A stretch of 10,435 bases of DNA, from positions 1 to 10,435 of the forward strand of contig CAMLQS010000169.1 in NCBI GenBank assembly GCA_946482165.1, written 5' to 3'. The notes beneath the pieces are model-generated. The model saw only the letters and a list, made by a program, of their open reading frames with translations. It did not search any database and was not told where the DNA came from. This DNA comes from an uncultured Verrucomicrobiota bacterium (lineage in GTDB: Bacteria > Verrucomicrobiota > Verrucomicrobiae > Opitutales > Opitutaceae). Below are positions 7,848-10,435 of the stretch, piece by piece (within the stretch, counting starts at the first letter, position 1; every line of letters begins with the position of its first letter). The position numbers were made by a program, and so were the translations under genes.

Positions 7848-8960
7848 ATGCTTCTCCGCCGATTCGTTCGCCTCCTGATCTTCCTCGCCGTCTGCGCCGC
7901 ATCCGCGCGCGCGGCGACCACCATCCCCGACGTCGAGCTGCAGGACCAAAACGGGCGCAAGGTGAAGTTCTACACCGATCTCGTGAAAGACCGCGTGGTG
8001 GCGGTGAACTTTATCTTCACCCGCTGCACCACCGTTTGCCCGGGCCTCGGAGTCAGCTCCGCCGCGCTCGCCCGCCACTTGTCCGAAACCGCTGGCGAGG
8101 GTGTCGCGCCTCCGCGCATCATCTCGATCAGCATCGACCCCGAGAACGACACGCCCGAGCGCCTGCGCGCTTGGAGCGAGAACTTCGGCGCCGCGCCCGG
8201 CTGGACCCTCGTCACCGGTTCACGCCGCGACATCGATGCGCTGCTCAAGGCCCTCCAAGCCTACACGCCCGACATCAACCTACACAGCTCCGCCTTCCTC
8301 CTTGGCAACGACGCCACCGGACAATGGAAACGCGTCGGCGGCTCCGCCGCGCCCGCCAAGCTGGCCGAGGCCCTCGCCGAGCTTTCCGCCGCGCCCGCCC
8401 CGGCCCTCGCTCCTGTCGAGCCTGCGCCTTCGACCCCGCCCGCGCCCTTGCCTGCCGAGAGCAACGCCAGCGCCGCGGCCGCGCGTTATTTCCCCGACAC
8501 GGTCCTGCTCAACCAGCACGGCCAGCCGGTCCACTTCTACACCGATCTGCTCAAGGGCAAGGTCGTCGTCATCAGCACGATCTTCGCCGACTGCGGCGGC
8601 GTGTGCCCGCTCATCGTCGAGCGCTTCGCCAAGGTGCAGGATAAGCTCGGCGACCGCGTCGGCCGCGACGTCACGCTGATCTCGATCTCCGTCGATCCGG
8701 TCAACGACACCCCAGAGCGTCTGCACGGCTACGCCGAGCGCGCGGGCGCCAAGCCCGGTTGGCATTTTCTCACCGGTGAAAAGGCGAACGTGGACTTCGT
8801 CCTGAAGCGCCTCGGCCAATACGTCGAATCGCGAGACGCCCACTCGAACATCTTCATCATCGGCAACGAGCCGACCGGTCTCTGGAAAAAAGCCTTCGGC
8901 CTCGCGCCCGCCGAGGACGTCATCGAGATCGTCGAGAGCGTGCTCACTGATCGCAGCTAG
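7848..8960 (+). CDS. Secreted tandem Sco1/SenC copper chaperone (two domains)
   Basis: This 370-residue protein has a signal peptide (MLLRRFVRLLIFLAVCAASARA, cleavage near 22) followed by two thioredoxin-fold Sco domains. Domain 1 (about 24-180) has C60-TTV-C64-P and H146 in LHSSAFLLGN. Domain 2 (about 216-370) has C249-GGV-C253-P and H332 in AHSNIFIIGN. CxxxC plus the distal His is the Cu-binding set of Sco proteins, so both sites look intact. Both domains also share the IS(I/V)DP-NDTPERL motif. A Pro/Ala-rich linker (about 181-215) joins them. Typical Sco proteins are about 200 residues with one domain, so this is a double-length fusion. The frame is open upstream to 7650, but that part is a shadow of the propeller gene; the signal peptide fixes the start at 7848, 17 nt after the preceding stop. 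Likely role: delivering copper to, or reducing cysteines of, the upstream oxidase or a terminal oxidase. Confidence 0.93.
   Translation: MLLRRFVRLLIFLAVCAASARAATTIPDVELQDQNGRKVKFYTDLVKDRVVAVNFIFTRCTTVCPGLGVSSAALARHLSETAGEGVAPPRIISISIDPENDTPERLRAWSENFGAAPGWTLVTGSRRDIDALLKALQAYTPDINLHSSAFLLGNDATGQWKRVGGSAAPAKLAEALAELSAAPAPALAPVEPAPSTPPAPLPAESNASAAAARYFPDTVLLNQHGQPVHFYTDLLKGKVVVISTIFADCGGVCPLIVERFAKVQDKLGDRVGRDVTLISISVDPVNDTPERLHGYAERAGAKPGWHFLTGEKANVDFVLKRLGQYVESRDAHSNIFIIGNEPTGLWKKAFGLAPAEDVIEIVESVLTDRS
7968..8548 (+). repeat. Internal duplication of the Sco domain (DNA-level trace)
   Basis: The 14-base string TTCTACACCGATCT occurs at 7968-7981 and again at 8535-8548, 567 bp (189 codons) apart. 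The same 189-residue offset separates the two CxxxC motifs (C60 and C249). The surrounding DNA has diverged, so this is an old intragenic tandem duplication, not a recent repeat. Confidence 0.75.
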
Positions 8961-8978
8961 CGACACGGTGCCCCGTCC

Positions 8979-10082
8979 ATGCCTCACCTAAATCCGCTCC
9001 GGCTTCTTGGTCTTCTTGGCGGACTGGCATGTGTGGTGGCCACCGGCGCGGAGGCTCCGTCTGCCGCGGAACGCGGACGCCTGCTTTATGAGCAGGGCAT
9101 CGGCGCCGGCGGACGCCGTCTTTCCGCCGCCACCGGCGCCGAACAGGCTCTTTTGCCGCCAACCTTCTCCGCCTGCCTGAACTGCCACGGCGCCGATGGT
9201 CGCGGCCGCACCGAGGGCGGAGTAATCGTGCCGCCGATAACCTGGGAGCAACTGGACAAACCTTACGGCGTGACCACGCCCGGCGGACGACGACGCGTCG
9301 CCTACGACGAGGCCGGCTTTCACGCGGCTCTCACCCGCGGCGTGGACCCGTCGGGGCACATCTTGGCGCCCGCCATGCCGCGCTACTCGCTCACCCCGCA
9401 GGAGTCGTCCGACCTCGCCGCCTATCTCCGGCAGATCGGCGAGCGTGTCATTCCGGGTGTGAACGACGACACGATCCTGATCGGCTGGCGCGCTCCGGCC
9501 GGCACATCGGCGATCGTGGCTGCGAGCGTCCTCGAAGCTTGGTGCGCCGACGTCAACGCGGCGGGCGGCATCTTTCAGCGCCGGGTGCGGGTGGTCGCGC
9601 TCGGCGACGGCGCGCAACCGGCCTTCGCCGTCCTGTCCATCGGCGAAGGCCGAGTCGACACGTCCGCCGCGCTTGCTCTGGCCCAAAGCGGTGTCCCTGT
9701 GCTTATCGCGGGTCGCGCGCCCGGCGAGGAGCGCGGACACGAGCGCTGCTTGTTTGCTCTTCTTCCCGCCGACTCGGCGCCTCACGGACCCAATGAGATG
9801 CCGCCGAGAAGCGTGGAGGACTACCTCGGGTTCGCCCGCCGGCACTCGTTGTCCGCGGACGAGCGAGAACTGCAGCTCGCCCTGCTGGCCTCCGCCCGTG
9901 TGATCTTGGAGGCGCTCAAAAACACCGGCCGCGAACTCGACCGCGAAAAGTTCCTGACCGCGTTGGAGGCGCTTTCGGGCGTCGAGACCGGCTTCACCCC
10001 TCCCGCGAGTTTCACGCCTCGTCGACACGTCGCCACCTCGGGCGTCTACGCGATCCCGGCGCACCTCTTTTCACCCCCATGA
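8979..10082 (+). CDS. Secreted cytochrome c fused to a shortened type 1 periplasmic binding domain
   Basis: This 367-residue protein begins with a signal peptide (MPHLNPLRLLGLLGGLACVVATGAEA, cleavage near 26). A class I cytochrome c domain follows (about 27-155): C66-LN-C69-H70 attaches heme, and M133 in AMPRYSLTPQE is the likely sixth ligand. From about 160, VNDDTILIGWRAPAGTSA and the later AWCADVNAAGGI match the N-terminal lobe of Leu/Ile/Val-type periplasmic binding proteins. The end (about 298-363), with LKNTGRELDREKFLTALEAL and SGVYAI, matches their C-terminus. The part between is much shorter than in a complete domain of about 350 residues. The reading frame is continuous, so this looks like an in-frame deletion rather than a frameshift. 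The gene lies 18 nt after the Sco gene. It may carry electrons for the oxidase; whether the binding domain still binds ligand is doubtful. Confidence 0.88.
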   Translation: MPHLNPLRLLGLLGGLACVVATGAEAPSAAERGRLLYEQGIGAGGRRLSAATGAEQALLPPTFSACLNCHGADGRGRTEGGVIVPPITWEQLDKPYGVTTPGGRRRVAYDEAGFHAALTRGVDPSGHILAPAMPRYSLTPQESSDLAAYLRQIGERVIPGVNDDTILIGWRAPAGTSAIVAASVLEAWCADVNAAGGIFQRRVRVVALGDGAQPAFAVLSIGEGRVDTSAALALAQSGVPVLIAGRAPGEERGHERCLFALLPADSAPHGPNEMPPRSVEDYLGFARRHSLSADERELQLALLASARVILEALKNTGRELDREKFLTALEALSGVETGFTPPASFTPRRHVATSGVYAIPAHLFSPP

Positions 10083-10435
10083 CCAAGCCAATACCCTCGT
10101 TCCTGATCGGCATACCTGTCTACGACGGCGTCGACCTGCTCGATGTCGCCGCGCCCTGCGAGTTGTTCAACTGGATGAAAGAGAGCGTGGCCAAGACGCT
10201 CGCCGTCGAGATCCGGCTCGTGGCGCCCACGCTCGCGCCCGTGACCGCGCGCGGCGGCCTTCTGCTCACGCCGCAAGGCACCTTCGACGCGACCCCGAAG
10301 CTCGATCTGCTATGGGTTCCCGGCGGCAACGCCGACCAGCTCAAGCTCCGCATGGAGGATCCGGTCTATTTGGATTTCTTGCGGTCGCGGGCGAAGCACG
10401 CGACCTACGTGACCTCGGTGTGCGAAGGCGCGCTC
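10079..10435 (+). CDS. DJ-1/PfpI family protein (3' partial)
   Basis: The first 119 codons of a DJ-1/PfpI-type protein are visible; the frame is open at the right edge. The start ATG overlaps the stop of the cytochrome fusion as ATGA, indicating translational coupling. The N-terminus reads SFLIGIPVYDGVDLLDVAAP with no signal peptide, so it is cytoplasmic. E28 (APCELF) matches the conserved Glu of the family, WVPGG (about 86-90) the conserved glycine turn, and C115 in SVCEGA the nucleophile elbow. The DLLDVAAPCELF opening is typical of the isonitrile hydratase-like and GlxA branches. The former are stand-alone enzymes of about 200-230 residues; the latter add an AraC-type DNA-binding domain after position 180. 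The cut prevents telling them apart. If it is GlxA-like it could regulate this operon; this is speculation. Confidence 0.88.
   Translation, partial: MTKPIPSFLIGIPVYDGVDLLDVAAPCELFNWMKESVAKTLAVEIRLVAPTLAPVTARGGLLLTPQGTFDATPKLDLLWVPGGNADQLKLRMEDPVYLDFLRSRAKHATYVTSVCEGAL

Noticed and set aside
4912..7902. 996-codon open frame on the minus strand
   Set aside because: It lies antisense to the oxidase and propeller genes, both of which have clear motifs. The translation is dominated by Gly, Arg, Glu and Val without a recognisable domain, as expected for the mirror of GC-rich codons.
9018..9035. Possible lipoprotein signal in the cytochrome fusion (GLAC, Cys18)
   Set aside because: The residue at -3 is Gly rather than Leu/Val/Ile, and a normal signal peptidase I site (AEA near 26) lies downstream.
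1..10435. Search by eye for tRNA or rRNA genes, CRISPR repeats, insertion sequences, attachment sites and hairpin terminators
   Set aside because: Nothing convincing was found; genes fill the whole window with gaps of at most 18 bp, and the repetitive look comes from GC-rich codon usage.

Overview
The window is high-GC, gene-dense DNA with all genes on the + strand. Its coding strand is visibly richer in C than G and favours codons such as CTC, GCC and CGC. Composition, weak use of Shine-Dalgarno sites and protein content suggest a Gram-negative bacterium, possibly an Opitutus-like member of the Verrucomicrobiota. That taxonomic guess rests on general impression and was not tested by a search.

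Layout: (1) positions 1-5919 hold the 3' part of a giant secreted multicopper oxidase, at least 1972 residues and open at the left edge; (2) 5920-7830 encode an exported YVTN-type beta-propeller protein with a YtkA-like C-terminal domain; (3) 7848-8960 encode a secreted protein with two complete Sco1/SenC copper-chaperone domains in tandem; (4) 8979-10082 encode a secreted c-type cytochrome fused to a shortened type 1 periplasmic-binding-protein domain; (5) 10079 to the right edge is the start of a DJ-1/PfpI family protein, cut by the window. Junctions are 0, 17, 18 and -4 bp, so this is almost certainly one operon. No RNA gene, mobile element, CRISPR array, terminator or intergenic gap above 18 bp was seen.

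How the parts may work together: the oxidase resembles the large MnxG/MofA/OmpB-type multicopper oxidases linked to manganese or iron oxidation. It carries one complete set of copper ligands (type 1 plus trinuclear centre), split between the end of its first internal repeat and the start of its second. The tandem Sco protein is a plausible copper loader or thiol redox partner, and the cytochrome c fusion a plausible electron carrier. The propeller may be a periplasmic scaffold or redox partner. A coherent reading is a periplasmic or extracellular copper-dependent oxidation system with its own copper-delivery and electron-transfer parts. The substrate cannot be read from the sequence; Mn(II) or Fe(II) is a hypothesis.
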